This document shows, one piece after another, positions 32,701 through 44,399 of a stretch of 64,000 bases of DNA. The stretch is taken from NCBI RefSeq assembly GCF_002078875.1, contig NC_034414.1, positions 18,887,883 through 18,951,882 on the forward strand. Direction: 5' to 3'. The notes under the pieces were generated by a model, which searched no databases, was not told where the DNA came from, and worked only from the letters and a program-made list of their open reading frames with translations. The DNA comes from Numida meleagris. Its lineage: Eukaryota; Chordata; Aves; Galliformes; Numididae. Position 1 is the stretch's first letter. Each line of letters starts with the position of its first letter. The position numbers and the translations under genes are program-made.

Positions 32701-35700
32701 TTGGCTTTGGAAAGACTCAGATTTTTTTTTTTGGAATATTCCGAGGCCCCATGATAATGTACATGATGAATGTACAAAATGTGCTGACACCAAGGTGTAG
32801 CATTTGCATGTGCTCTTGCCTTTTAGTTCTTATATCTGGGTTAGACATGCAGGGGAGCTTCCCCTTCTTCCAGGTGACAGACGTGACTGAGGTATTGTGC
32901 CACTTTGAACATGCTGCTGGAAGAAATGATCAGTTGAAGACAAAGCCTCTCCAAAAGAATTTCAGGTCTTCTTTTAAAGAAAAAGAAATGGCCAGGTAGA
33001 ATTTCATACCACCATTTCAAAAGCATAAGGGAAAAAGCCACCTGGCAGGTGCTGGGGGCAGGTAGCTCCCTGTGCCAGGGCAGCAGTGTGCCTCAAGCAA
33101 CGAACAGTGCAGCTGGGAGGAGGGCGGTGGGCAGCTGAGAGTGGAGAAGAGAGCCTCAATTCAGACCTTGCCTTTTCCACTGGTTTTAGATGTTTTCCAC
33201 CACCCATTCCATTGCACTGATTGTCTTGCCAGGCCTCTCCTGAAACCTGAATATTTTAACCCTTTTATGCTGGCCAGTACCCAGCCCTTGGGAAATGGCA
33301 TTTGAAGGCATAATCCCACTGGGCTATAACCATTATTTCAGTCAATAGGCCTGGTTCATGTCCTCCAGCTAATGCTGTGCTGTGAAAATGAGTCTCCTGC
33401 CTTGCAGGAGATGCAGTTTTATCTGTAGTGACAAGCAAAGCTGAGGAAGACGTGAAGTCCCAGGTAGATTCAGTAATGCAGGCCAAGAAAAGAGCTGTCC
33501 AGGTTTTCCTGGGATGCAGTGGTTTCTGTATGGCAATGGCAAGCCAACATTGCACATGTGCTTACAGTTGGTGAAAATACTTTTATCAGCCACAACAAAT
33601 CTGGGTGGATGAGCCTGCTTACGTATAGTCCAGCTGTAATACAGGGCAGACAGAGCATGCCTGTACCTTTTGGCCCACCTTTTTGTCAGTTGGAAAAGAT
33701 ATATTTCATTTAAACATAATATTTTGTTTTTTAGAGACAGAATTTCCATACATTTTCTGTATTATTTTCCCAGTATTAATACTTTGGTGTTATTTTCCAG
33801 CACTCAGTGATGGAAAATGAGGACAAGAAATGAAAAAGACGCAATATTTTAGTGTAACAGACCTTAGCTTCCTCCACTTCGTGTATGTAAAAAAAAAGAG
33901 ATTTCTCCAAAATGTAAATCCTGGTATGTTCTGACTGCCAGAGAGTGAAAGTGTAAAAACATGAAGATGACTAATGTGGAAACTGTAAAGGCAGACTAAC
34001 CTTGCAGTTCTCATAGGAACAAGAGGATAGGTGCTCTGCCCCAGACCGAAAGCCCCGCTAAACTGGGCTCCTGTCTGTGATCTGGTTTACAGGAACAATT
34101 TCATAATTTCAGAGAAACTATTGGACTTGGACTAGTACATATATTAATGTCCTAACGCCCTGTCTGGCAGAGGAGCTGAGCCTAGTAATAGCCTTAAATC
34201 AGTGATCTTCACCTGACTCTTTCTAGGCACTTGCCATCCATTCTTCATCTGAATATATACATATGCTTTATATATATTTACGTATATTAATATACATTTC
34301 CATCTGGAATGTGTTTGAACTTGACCTTACACTTTGTTTCTACCAAGTACAAAGCAAGTTTTCAGAAGGCATTGGGATCACAGCCCTGAAGCCTCTTGTT
34401 GTGACCAGGAGGGAGCGCATGTTCACTTCTGCTGACCTACATTCTCCTCTGCCTTCAGAGCAAAGTTCTCCTTGAATTGCCGCTCTAGGACTGCTCCTGC
34501 ACTGCTGCAGTGGTTTTATTTCTGTGCTAGACATGTTAAATGTGCTTCTCAGCTACTGTGGAGGAAACGAAGGAGATAGGAAAAGAACTCACAGGTTCTA
34601 CAAGGTTGGTTTAAATTTGATTCAGGAAAGAAGTGATTGTAACATGAGGAGTTTATGAAAAGCCTAAAACGCATCAGAAATTGAGCTATAAAAAACTTGT
34701 GAAGGAGGAAATGTAGCTTCCACTATAGTCAGGAAAGGATAATGATTTCCTCTGCTCAGCTTTGCTTGGCAAGAGGGAGTCTGACCTGATTGCTGCCCAA
34801 AATTCTGCTTCTAGAGCAGAGAGAGCTTTGCATTTAGCTGCAAGCAGAGTTTGATTCAACATCACTGCTGCACTGCTGTCCACCTGGGTGAGCTCAGAGC
34901 CATGCAACTGTTGAGTAGCAGAGCTCGCACTGATAACAAGGAACAGATGGCTCTGTAATGATAGGAATTGTCAGGATGCCACAGAAGGGCTGCTCTGCCT
35001 TCAGCAAATGCTGATCTGCTGATAGCAGAACTACTTCATAGAATCATAGAAGCATGGACGTTGCAAAAGACCTCTAAGATCATCCAGCCCAACCATCCAC
35101 CTACCACCAATACTGCCCAATAAATCATGTCCCTCACTACCACATCTACACATTTCTTGAAAACCTCCAGGGACGGTGACTCCACCACCTCCCTGGGCAG
35201 CCCTTGGGATCATTTCAATTTCATCTGTTTGGTGGATTTTTATTTTTTTAAACAAACAAACAAAAAAAAAAAAAAACAAAAAAAAAACAAAAAGCCAATC
35301 TATACCAAAAGGCAAATCTATAATAAAAACCAAGGCAAAATTGTGACTGATCCAAAATTAACTTTAAATTGAATAATATCAGACTTTTTAAAATGCATAC
35401 TTGAATTTTAAAGCAGAATACTTTCTATGATTTCTGTAATGTCATGAACTTTAGAATTTCATTCTAAGTTGGAATGAAAACTAATATTGAAACAATATAT
35501 ATATAACTAAAAATTTAATTCCTGCAGGGCTTTAAAGAACAGCCATTTATTTGAAGCAAGAAGACTTATATTCTACCTCATATATCATGAAGACGTTGAA
35601 TGGACAAATTCAGCAATATAGAAACAAAAATGTCCTCAATGGCCATGGATTAGCACCAACAGAAGCTGTGTGGAAAGTTTTGCTCTTTACTACTCAAACT

Positions 35701-36717
35701 GTGCCTTACAGGAAAGTGCTTTTCCACAAGGCCAACAGTGTTCTCATTTAAGAGGACAAAAATAGCTTTGTAAGAGAAAAATACCGCATAAAACCATACA
35801 TCTTCCCCAGTTCTCACCACAAGTTTGGCTCAGCATTGTGACTGGGTTGTGCTACCTTTCTTTACAGAACTGTTGAATGATTCAGAGAGAGAAGGACTGT
35901 TCAGGAATTTACACCGACTGTTTTGAAGGGAGAAGATTTAGAAAGAATTCTTTCGCACAGAGTTGGGCTGACCACGTGAGGTGTGTGGCCTGGTGATGTG
36001 CGGGGTTTTCATATTCACAGTCAGAGAATTGCACACTTAACATTAGCAAATTCTAAGGAGGAGAATTTGATGTGTTTCTAGACTTTGATGTGTTTCTACA
36101 CAGTTCTCCAGTGGCTTCTGAAATCCCAGTTATTGCCAGCTACACGTGCATTGATCTGGTCACTGATATTCATCACAAATAACTGGCCTGCTATGTGGTT
36201 GAAGTTCTTTACGGTGGGAGTGATCTCAGTGACAAATTCTGCATTCTAGGCAGATGGGATAAATAAGGAGTCAAGAACCTGAGGCTATAGCTGTCTTCCT
36301 CTCTTTGTTAACTGCACTTTCCTTCAGGAGTTTCTTCTTGCATTATGTGTATCACCTTGCCAAATGAGGGGAAACTGTCACTTAAACACAAAACACTATT
36401 CTTTCTGTGTGCCTTGATCTTTCACAAGCTAGCAGTATGCTTAAGAAAGTTAACTGGACTAGAAAAAACAATGGGGACAACAGTGGGCTCAGCCTGTTTG
36501 CTGCTCAATTTGTCTTGAACTAAATTAAATTCAAATCAGCCTTGACTTTTTGAAAATGCACATTCTTTTCAATTTCAGTTTCTATCTACATACCTGTCTG
36601 ATGGTCACAGGTGGGATAGTCATCTTCAGTTGTCCCAAATATCTCTGTCCAAGACATCAGGGGATCACAAACCATCGTGTTTGACAGAAATGTGCTGTGG
36701 GTTACTGAATCCAGCAT
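26654..36717 (-). CDS. ELF5: ELF5 (ESE-2), ETS-family transcription factor with PNT domain
   Basis: Nuclear DNA-binding regulator of epithelial differentiation. Six coding exons on the minus strand (36717-36594, 30924-30691, 29653-29603, 28842-28801, 27538-27343, 26750-26654) join in phase into 744 nt, 247 aa plus stop. Human ELF5 is 255 aa in the form that starts at MLDSVTHS. The order is an acidic N-terminus (MSWTEIF), a PNT/SAM domain (~45-120, [12 protein letters not shown] and [11 protein letters not shown]), a short linker, and an ETS domain (~150-235). The ETS domain shows [16 protein letters not shown], the recognition helix [14 protein letters not shown], and the end [16 protein letters not shown]. 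The start ATG has a purine at -3, and a likely acceptor lies 3 nt upstream (ctcaag|GTG ATG), so at least one 5' non-coding exon lies beyond 36720. The promoter was not located. Tail-to-tail synteny with CAT, as in mammals, supports the call. Confidence 0.97.
27343..27538 (-). CDS. ELF5: ELF5 coding exon 5 (ETS domain, first part)
   Basis: 196 nt encoding [20 protein letters not shown] to [11 protein letters not shown] (split Arg). It holds the winged-helix core and the start of the DNA-recognition helix. The acceptor is read as TTTTCAAG, because the nearer CAG would break the frame with the upstream exon. Donor GTGAGT. Confidence 0.97.
28064..28105 (+). repeat. 42-base pure purine tract (GGGAA/GGAGA)
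   Basis: Uninterrupted A/G run made of gaggagagg and repeated ggga/aggga units. It lies in the ELF5 intron between the 42-nt exon and the ETS exon, 36 bp from a CR1 tail. It is a simple repeat capable of triplex or slipped structures. Confidence 0.85.
28141..28350 (-). mobile_element. CR1 3'-end fragment in ELF5 intron
   Basis: Reverse-complement CR1 tail: ggaatcacagaatcacc, a ccaaggttggaaaacatctc-like block, gtccagtccaaccatccacc, ctgggcagcctgttccagtg, and tttttcctaatatccaa. About 210 bp, in the same orientation as ELF5 transcription. Confidence 0.92.
28801..28842 (-). CDS. ELF5: ELF5 coding exon 4 (linker, 42 nt)
   Basis: Micro-sized exon encoding [13 protein letters not shown] between split codons, matching GIKSQDCHSHSRT of human ELF5. 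Acceptor GGGCAG, donor GTAAGT. It is identified by homology and phase. Confidence 0.9.
29603..29653 (-). CDS. ELF5: ELF5 coding exon 3 (linker, 51 nt)
   Basis: Small exon encoding (G)[16 protein letters not shown] plus one base, aligned with SFFNDAEESK of the mammalian protein. Acceptor CTGACAG, donor GTAAGT. It preserves the phase between the PNT exon and the next 42-nt exon. Confidence 0.9.
30691..30924 (-). CDS. ELF5: ELF5 coding exon 2 (PNT domain)
   Basis: 234 nt covering nearly the whole PNT/SAM domain: [42 protein letters not shown], and [20 protein letters not shown]. Acceptor GTTACAG, donor GTGAGC. A Cys replaces the usual Trp before EWLQF. Confidence 0.97.
31171..31203 (+). repeat. 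Short (CT)n and (AAAT)n simple repeats
   Basis: A run of tctctctctctct followed by aaataaataaata inside the ELF5 intron. Confidence 0.8.
35037..35204 (-). mobile_element. CR1 3'-end fragment in ELF5 intron
   Basis: Reverse-complement CR1 tail: catagaatcatagaagcat, gatcatccagcccaaccatc, ctacacatttcttgaaaacc, and ctccagggacggtgactcca. About 170 bp, sense to ELF5. Confidence 0.93.
35250..35294 (+). repeat. A-rich (CAAA)n/poly(A) simple repeat
   Basis: aaacaaacaaac followed by long A runs broken by single C bases, 46 bp beyond a CR1 fragment. Confidence 0.9.
36066..36101 (+). repeat. Perfect-to-near-perfect 18-bp tandem duplication
   Basis: The unit tttgatgtgtttctagac is followed directly by tttgatgtgtttctacac, with one difference. 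It lies in the first coding intron of ELF5. Confidence 0.85.
36594..36717 (-). CDS. ELF5: ELF5 coding exon 1 (start codon)
   Basis: It encodes [13 protein letters not shown] to YPTCDHQT plus one base of an Asp codon, 124 nt. [11 protein letters not shown] and CDPLMSWT match the mammalian N-terminus. The donor GTATGT lies at 36593-36588 on the minus strand. Confidence 0.95.
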
Positions 36718-39700
36718 CACCTTGAGACAGCAATACATTAGTTGAAGATGAGTATCGCGGTAATATTAAGAGTGTAATTATTTCCTTGCTGTGAATGTAT
36801 AGATTTATGATGTACCAATGGCCAACAGATGAACTTCAGCTGAAGATGAACGATCATCTTCTGAAAACTGCAGTGAAGTAAGACATTTAGGAGCAATGCA
36901 GCTGATGAAAACACCATAGGTAGATTTGCAGTCAAAATGATTGGAATGACACATTCCTAGAGATTTGAAAATGCAATGTATGTGTACAAAAATAAAAGTG
37001 ACAAGTAAACCATTAAATAAACCACAAAATAATTAGAAACACGTAGATGAGTTCGACACTGATTATATGAGATTGGCAGTAAAAAAGTCCCCACACAAAC
37101 ATATAAGAAAACATAATTCTGGCCATAAGGGTGTTCACTGTGTCTATAAGACACTGCCACAAATGTCAGCCAGGCTAAAGTGTGAGGAGATTAACAGATT
37201 AACAAAGTCTGAGAAAGATGTACGTTTGGAAAGAAGATCAGAAACTGAGAATTTATGTGGAAAACTAGGAAACTATTTCAGAGGTTTCATGCTTCAGGGA
37301 AGAGGATTGCACCAAAAATGAGATGACTGCAGTATAAAGTAGCTGAGAACTGCTGATATTTCAGTGAAAGAGCAGTGGTTGGTGAAAACATGATCGATGA
37401 CAGGAACTAAAGATGGCACAGAGAATTTGTGGTTCATCCCTCTCCTTTCTGCTTGTGTCACGTACACATACTCACACACATGAGTACACACGTATGCAAT
37501 TTGCTGTTCTTCACAGCCAAGACTGATGATGCCCAAACCCCGGCACCTTCCCACATGCAGTAGGAAAGGTGATGGTTTGGAAGGCTTGAAGGAAAGAATG
37601 AAGTGGAGTTTAAAACCACAGTGCTTTATGTCCTAGTTTCCTCTTTGGGAAAGACAGGAATTGTTCTGTGGACTAACTGCTTTGAAGACAAAAAAAGGAT
37701 TTGTTTTGGGCTCTTGCCTTTCAGACTTCAGAAAAAAACTGCTCAAGGCAGTTTACTCCTTTTCTTTAGACCTAAGCTGCTTCTGCCTTTCAGAACTTGT
37801 TCCAGCCTGGGTAATTTCTAGCAGTAGTCACATGAGTTAGTTAACAGCATAATACAGTCTTAGAGATGAATGTTTAATCTAAAATTATTACAAAATCAAA
37901 AGTTGTCCAAGAGCTGTATATTCTGAGAAAATATGAAGGATTCAGAAGCTTTCAAGGATAAATGACAAAATTGAAAGACAAGTCCAATCTTACTGTAGAT
38001 GATAGTAGTGATGAGATACGGAATGCAGAAACATTTGTGAGGCTTCTGAAATCCTTTGATATACAGAAATTAAGATGTAGGGCAAGGTAACATTTCAAAA
38101 ATAACACATTTCCACTTCATCATACCACTGGGAATAAACACACAAAAATGTAAACCATTAATTGTTTTAGTGAGTATATTCAAAGAATCTATTCTCTGTG
38201 CATCTCTGCCAAAGGATTTAGTGTGGAACACCTCACGCGTGTATCCATGTGTAATTGTGGTTTTGGATGAACTCCTTATATTCAGTGAGAATACAGAATT
38301 TTACAGAATTCATGCAGAGTGATCCATATAAGCCAACCCTGCCTTGTCTCAGATATAACAGAATTACCAGAATTTAATGTTACTGTGATGGTCACAATAG
38401 GACTCTTTTGTTTCTCTGAGTGGTCCCTAATGTCATATCTGTTTACAAAGCATTTAGAATGTCAAAACAGTGGCTTTTTTTAATCTGTTATGAGTTGCTG
38501 CGCAACATAATGCAAACAAAAACGAGCACAAAATGCTTACTCAGTTGTTTATGCAATTGCTTTTATGTTTAATTCCATTATTGGAATAAGATGATGCCGG
38601 CTTACCATACAAAGAATTCCGAAATTCACAGTGTCAGATAGAATGAACTCAACCATTCTGTACAATGGTGCAAGCGTACTGGCACAAATGTCTCTCTGAA
38701 AAACGAGTCGAGACCTCTAAATTTGAAGAATTCGAGACTTCTTCATGCTTACTACCTATGCAAAAGGAAGTTACTGTTTGCCACAACAGAGAAAACAATT
38801 CTGAGGCTCTTGAAATCAATGGGATATTTTTTTTGTAAACTTCAGCAGAATTTCACTGCTCTTTTATCACCAAGGGGTGGCAGGACAGGCACACGCAGAA
38901 GAGCTGGATAGGAGCTCATGGAACAGGGAAGAAGGCAGGGAGAACTACAAGTCACTGATAACTCACTGCAGTAATGACAGGACAGTACTAGAGATGTACC
39001 TCCATCTGTGCAGGAGGTGACTCCAGCTGAGCACTGCTAAACTGGAAATATAGGAAATATAGGAAAGATAGGGGCCTCCAGGACATGTGCAGTGGCAGTG
39101 ATGTTCCCAACCATTCCCTTGGCAGCCAGCACACCCTATATTCCTATGACAGTCATCTCCAAATGGAACGATGATCATCTGGCTGTGAATACACTCTGGT
39201 ACCAACCCAACAGGCAGAAAGAAACCCCCCAAAGCCAACTCAATTTTTGGAAAAGTGAATAGAATATCTCTGCAGGTAATTGGAGAAATGTGCTTTAAGA
39301 ATGATTGCTAAGCTAAGCTGGTAAAGCATCTCCCCCACCCTCTACAGCTGCCTGCCCATAAAGAAGATTTCACTCAGAGACAGAAATGTCTGAAATGAAA
39401 TCCCAGTCCTTCTCAGGACAGTTTTCCCCTAAAATTCATCAAGGACAGATTTCCACTGTATATTTCTATTGCTTTTCAGCAGAAAATAATTTCTATCTGA
39501 CAGTTTCACAAGTTTGGTTGAAATCCAAATGAAAAAATGTGGGAGGAAGGTGAGACTGACACATCCTCTTTGCAGTAAAAACCATTTCTTGATTGAATTT
39601 TTTCAGGCTAGTGCTTTTAGTAGAAAAAAAATAGTTGAAAATGGTAATGGCTTAGACAAAAGAATATGTTACATTTGAAGACTATAATCATTTATCCATC

Positions 39701-41323
39701 TGGGTAAGACTTAACTAGAGAAGGATGAAGTTGTTATTGTTTTCATCATTGCTATCCAAACGGTAATGACAGATAAGCAGATTTAGTGCCTTGCTTGTGA
39801 ATTTTCATGATGATTTTTCCAAGATGGAAAATAGATTTGCACAAGGTGGAATGATACCTGGGATGATGGATGAACTAGAGCGAGCAAAGTATGGTCGGAA
39901 ACAGAGCCAAAGCTAATGGATTTAGAAAAGTTCTGAATGAGGCACATGCTTGATTTCATAGTTCACTGTAAGGAAAATTATTTATCCAAGCTGGGAAGTT
40001 AATTCTGTGAGAGGAAGGGCAGCTTCAGCCCCCACTGAGGACTGGGCCTGGGCTCCTGGCTGTGGGGCAGAGCTGCCAGCCTCACATCAAACAGCTTGAC
40101 CATGTGCTGTGACAGGCAGCAAAAGCCATTTAGGAAGGAACAATCCTGTTTTACCCATACACAGCTTATACCATTGCTCCTATACAGAGCTATGTATGCT
40201 CCAGAAAATAATGTTAATTCTTAATATCATTAACAAAGGTAATCTCTTTTCAAATACGTTATGCAAACAGGATGTTGGTTTGGGTCACGTCAAATGGCAT
40301 TTCACTGTTAGCTGGTGCTGCTTAGATACACACATGGGTATCCGCTTCGATCCACTTTTGGGAAACAGAAAGGGGAATAGGCAGTCACTTGTTTAAACAA
40401 AAGGAGAGCTTTACAATGTGGGCTTTATCCCAGCTCGTGGCTGGTTGGAAGAAGCAATTAATTAGCTGTCACACTGCAAACATTCCCTTCTGATTTAATG
40501 AGACAGGCCTAGATTGTTAATTTATTAAAAAGCATTTGTTGAGGTTCACGCATGTCTCCTCTATTAATCCATTAAATCAAAATCAATTGTTTATCATTAA
40601 GAAAGGAGGTGATGCGCAATAAGAGTGGCAGGCAGCACATCAGCGGGGTGCCTGATAAATCATCACAGCTAAAGCACCTTGGCAGCTGACAGCTCTTTTG
40701 AAAACAGTGACTTCAAGAAAGAAATGGAGCTTACTTGCAGGCAGGCGCTCACTCCTGATGCAGCAGCTAAATCCAGAAGCAGTCTTGAGAGCCAGGGGGA
40801 GCAGGAGGCGTCAGCAGCAGCGCAGCCCAGTGCTTGGAAATAAAGCCACCTGTGGGACTGTGATATACGGAACACCTTGCAGACAGGTTCGTTTGGTTTT
40901 TCAAGTTCTTACACACACCCCTTTTGATGACAGTGATAATATATAGTATAACACAGCCCAGGGAACGGGGGAGAAACATTCTCAAGTGCAGAAAGTTTAC
41001 CTTTATCTTGCATTGTTTTCTTCTCCTCCTCTAAAAAGTGTTGATTTATGTAAGCCTGACTCTTGGACCACCTTAGGCAAACCCGGTGTGTTTAAGCACT
41101 TGAACTGAGGTGGTATTTTCACTCTTTCTTTTACAACCTTAGCACGTAAGAACGGTTACTGCATTATATTCAGAGACCTCAAAGCCCAGAGAAGTGGCAT
41201 TCTCACCACTTCTGACAAAGACCAAGATTCAGGAAAGCGACTGGTGAAAAGCATGGAGCAAACCACTGACAGCGTGGGAGAAAGGACAGTGCTCACCTGA
41301 TTTCAAGTGACATCTTTGCTCCG
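36718..41323. other. ELF5 upstream flank or 5' non-coding introns
   Basis: No coding exon was recognised. A 5' UTR exon and the promoter of ELF5 should lie here or further right, because the ATG exon appears to start at an acceptor. A small triplication (ggaaatata, ggaaatata, ggaaagata) is at ~39050-39077, and an AT-rich conserved-looking block at ~40441-40680. Confidence 0.5.
40441..40680. promoter_or_regulatory. Candidate conserved non-coding element (enhancer-like)
   Basis: Dense homeobox-type cores (caattaattag, ttaatttatta, ctattaatcc, attaaatcaaaatcaattg) with GATAAATCATCA-type words and no repeat signature. It lies ~3.7 kb upstream of the ELF5 start codon. This is a reading of composition only. 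Confidence 0.3.
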
Positions 41324-41540
41324 CATGTAGAATCGTTAAGGTTGGAAAAGAGCACTAACATCATCCAGTCCAACCCCAGCCCATCCCCACCATGCCTGCT
41401 GACCATGTCCCTCAGTGCCACATCTCCATATTTCTTGAACACCTCCAGGGATGGTGACTCCACCACCCCCCTGGGCAGTCTGTGCCAATGCATCACCACC
41501 CTTTCTGAGAAGAAATTTGTCAAAAATTTTTTGTATCTCA
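41324..41540 (-). mobile_element. CR1 3'-end fragment
   Basis: Reverse-complement CR1 tail: gtagaatcgttaaggttgg, catcatccagtccaacccc, catgtccctcagtgccacat, cctccagggatggtgactcc, and ctgggcagtctgtgccaatg. It ends near a tctgagaagaaatttgtc segment, about 210 bp. Confidence 0.94.
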
Positions 41541-42820
41541 CAGAGCCTGAGGTCCCCCAGACTTGCCAGGTTGTAGCCCAGATGCAGCTGCCTTTATGTT
41601 GTAAGTGACTGCCAAATGATCTGAATTTTCATGAGGATGATGCTTGGCATCATTAGAAGCAACAGATCAGAGAAACCGGCAGTGGAGAGAATGAATTGGA
41701 AAATGAAATGAGCACATCTAATACAAAAGAACAGTTCTTAATATAAATGAAGAGGAGCTTTGGTCAGCCTAGATCAAAATATTTTTGTGCCCCAGAGCTC
41801 CACGCTAATTAGTAGTCTCTGAAGGATGCCTGAGTAAATAGCACGAGTTAAAGACTTGGGCACGTATGACACCTCAGTTCTCCAGAGAGGTGCTGTTTCT
41901 AATGATGAGGATACCTTGTCCTTTATATGTTTCAGGCAGGCTTTGGACTAAGGTATTCCTGTCTTCAGAAATTCCACGGCTGGAATTGTCGTTCAGGGAG
42001 GAGTGGGAGATATTAAATGAGGCTAACACAGAGCCATTTGCTTGCAGGATCACTTTGGCTTAGTTTTCTGCTTTTCTTGTAAGCTCTTGCTCCAAGTGGA
42101 GGCATTTACTTGCCCCATTACTGTGGTGTCAGAGAACCTCCTCTCCTGTGTGCATCTCACAGTGCAGCACAGTGTGACCCTGTGGAGCAGTGATTGAAGC
42201 CAGGCTCTGCAGCGTTGTGCAGATGCAGGAGCATCACCATCTCCCCAGCACAGCAGGTCCATGCCCAGGCTCATGCCTCATGGGGCTGTAACGGGGCCAC
42301 CCAGGGGCACGCTGCACCTGAGGCTCATTGCCTTCAGCTACACAGGAACATTGCTCTGCACTGCAGAATTCCCAGGGCAGCACCAGCCTGTGCCACGTGC
42401 ACCTCCTGAGCCTCGGTGCTCAATGCATGAACAAAGACTCTGCAGGTTTAAAGAAGATTGACTGGGCTCCTGAGAGCAGCAGGAAGAAGTTATTACTGGA
42501 TTAGCCCGTGACATCATCTTTCACAATTTTTAATAAAAGTGCCACTCACAGAGCTTTGCAGGCAGATCAGAGAAGCGTTGCTGACAAGTGCAAATGGACA
42601 CTAGGGATTTCCACAGTGAGTCGGTTCTGATTCAAATGCAGCTCAGATTTCCACTGGCTACAATGAACTTTGTTCACAGTCTATTAAGTGGAGTTTGTCT
42701 CATATTCCCTCAGTTTATGGCCCATTATTATTTTTTATCTCTTGTAATCACCTGAGTGGCTGCAAAGAGACTTTGACTTGTATTATATGGCCTGGAGAGT
42801 GTGCAGGTGAAACCAGGTTA

Positions 42821-42930
42821 ATAATACTTACAGTGAATACTAATCTAGGTTTTTTTTATTTCAGCTACAGCAGTAGAAACTCAAATAACTCAATTTCCTC
42901 TACTCTGAATTAATGAACACCAAACAACGC
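42821..42930 (+). repeat. Diverged direct repeat, copy A
   Basis: About 110 bp that aligns by eye with 43462-43571. Both copies run from ataatac, through agctacag and agtagaaa or agcagaaa, a ctctgttt-like block and tgaatta or gaactga, to caccaaacaac. The family is not recognised. Confidence 0.65.
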
Positions 42931-43461
42931 CGACTAGCTGCCCTGCCATAACAGAGGGCGCAGTGAATACAATCCTGTGCAATATGGCCTAATTGTGTGT
43001 ATCTTGGGCAATGCATCTCCCAGACACATCCCATTCCAGTGAGCTCTGCATTGCCTGTAGAAAAGGGAGATTTCCCTTCACTGGTTTTCCCTTCAGAACA
43101 CCAGTCAAAATGTCAGTGGAAGCATCAAGTACCAGTGAAATGCCAGATGTCAGTGGAAAGGCCCTCATCAGTGAGATCTCAGCATGTCCGAGACCATCAC
43201 GTCCTCATGTTTTCTTCCATCCTGATACAAAACTAATCTGAGTGTCTTTTTCTACAGAGCACTAAATGGGCAAGGCAAGAGGAAGGGCCTCTAACAGCCT
43301 TTTAAGAAAAGAGGTAGCATTAAGGTTATGTGACAATATAACATAGAATACACTAGGAAAAAAAAACAATCACAACCAGTCTCTAAAATGAAAGATAAGC
43401 ATTAAGTATACATTTATAACTAATGCACACAATGGAACAGCTCTGAGGACTATTTTCAAGG

Positions 43462-43571
43462 GATAATACGTAAAGTACATGCAACTTGTTTTCTTCTTCC
43501 AGCTACAGTAGCAGAAAAACTGATTATTAACTCTGTTTTCTCTATTCAGAACTGACTGACACCAAACAACT
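43462..43571 (+). repeat. Diverged direct repeat, copy B
   Basis: Partner of 42821-42930, same strand, offset about 641 bp, sharing the same order of motifs and ending in accaaacaac. Divergence is roughly a quarter to a third, estimated by eye. Confidence 0.65.
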
Positions 43572-43623
43572 CAATATATCACATCTTTATTACAGGACAT
43601 GTAGATTCTCCAGGCAAGAATCA

Positions 43624-43672
43624 TGACACTTTCCCTGGAATATGCAGAAATTTCTGGGACATCTATCTGAAA
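43624..43672 (+). repeat. Direct repeat, copy C
   Basis: About 48 bp beginning gacacttt, with a core of gcagaaatttctggga and then catctatctga. It is nearly the same as 44854-44900. Confidence 0.7.
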
Positions 43673-44399
43673 ATATATTTATTGGAAAAAGACATCCTCC
43701 TTAACAAAATGATGGACTGGCTATATTCATTAAAACATTCTTTCTTTCACAGAGATCCCTCCGCAGATCCAGATACACTTCTGAAGAACTGTAAAAGGAA
43801 CAAACATCTGGAGGCTATGTAACACACATGAAATACATTCAGCAAATATTGCATCACTGCATCTTCAAGAGTGCGACCCTGCTGTGCGCTGCCATCAGGG
43901 ATCTTATGCTGACATCTGCAGTGAGTGTAAGAAACATTGCTCAGGAAGTCTAGGTATTTAACTAGCCTGAGATATTACTCCGATGTGGTTGTGTACAGAA
44001 TTTCTTAGGCACCTGAGCTGACACAGTAGTATTCAGACACTTGATATGACAGTGAGTGTGTTCCATGGCCACTACTGGGGAGGGCAGTTCACAGCAAGAG
44101 CAGAGGACACTCCCAGGCTTTTTCCAGCAAGAGGGATTCCTGCATTTCTAAATGTACTTCAAGTCTCAATGTCTTCCTGCAGTGATCTGCTGATCAGTGA
44201 TCCTGACAGTGAGTCAATAGGCCTACCCTTTACAGCACTACAACTGAAGTGTGATCCAACTATATGTGCACATGCACAGACCATCTCATTGCTAATAGCA
44301 CGACAGTTCTCAGCACCAACCAGATGCATGAGCTAGTTTTTTGTGCGTTTTATAGCCGTAGTGGAAATGCTAAGTCATGGCTTGAACCACTGATTGAGC

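Larger units (their letters stand above)
30925..36593 (-). other. ELF5: Large first coding intron of ELF5
   Basis: 5.7 kb between the start-codon exon and the PNT exon. It holds a CR1 tail (35037-35204), an A-rich simple repeat (35250-35294), a small CT and AAAT repeat (~31171-31203), an AT-rich TATATA stretch (~34252-34305), and a tandem duplication at 36066-36101. I see no further exon. Confidence 0.75.
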
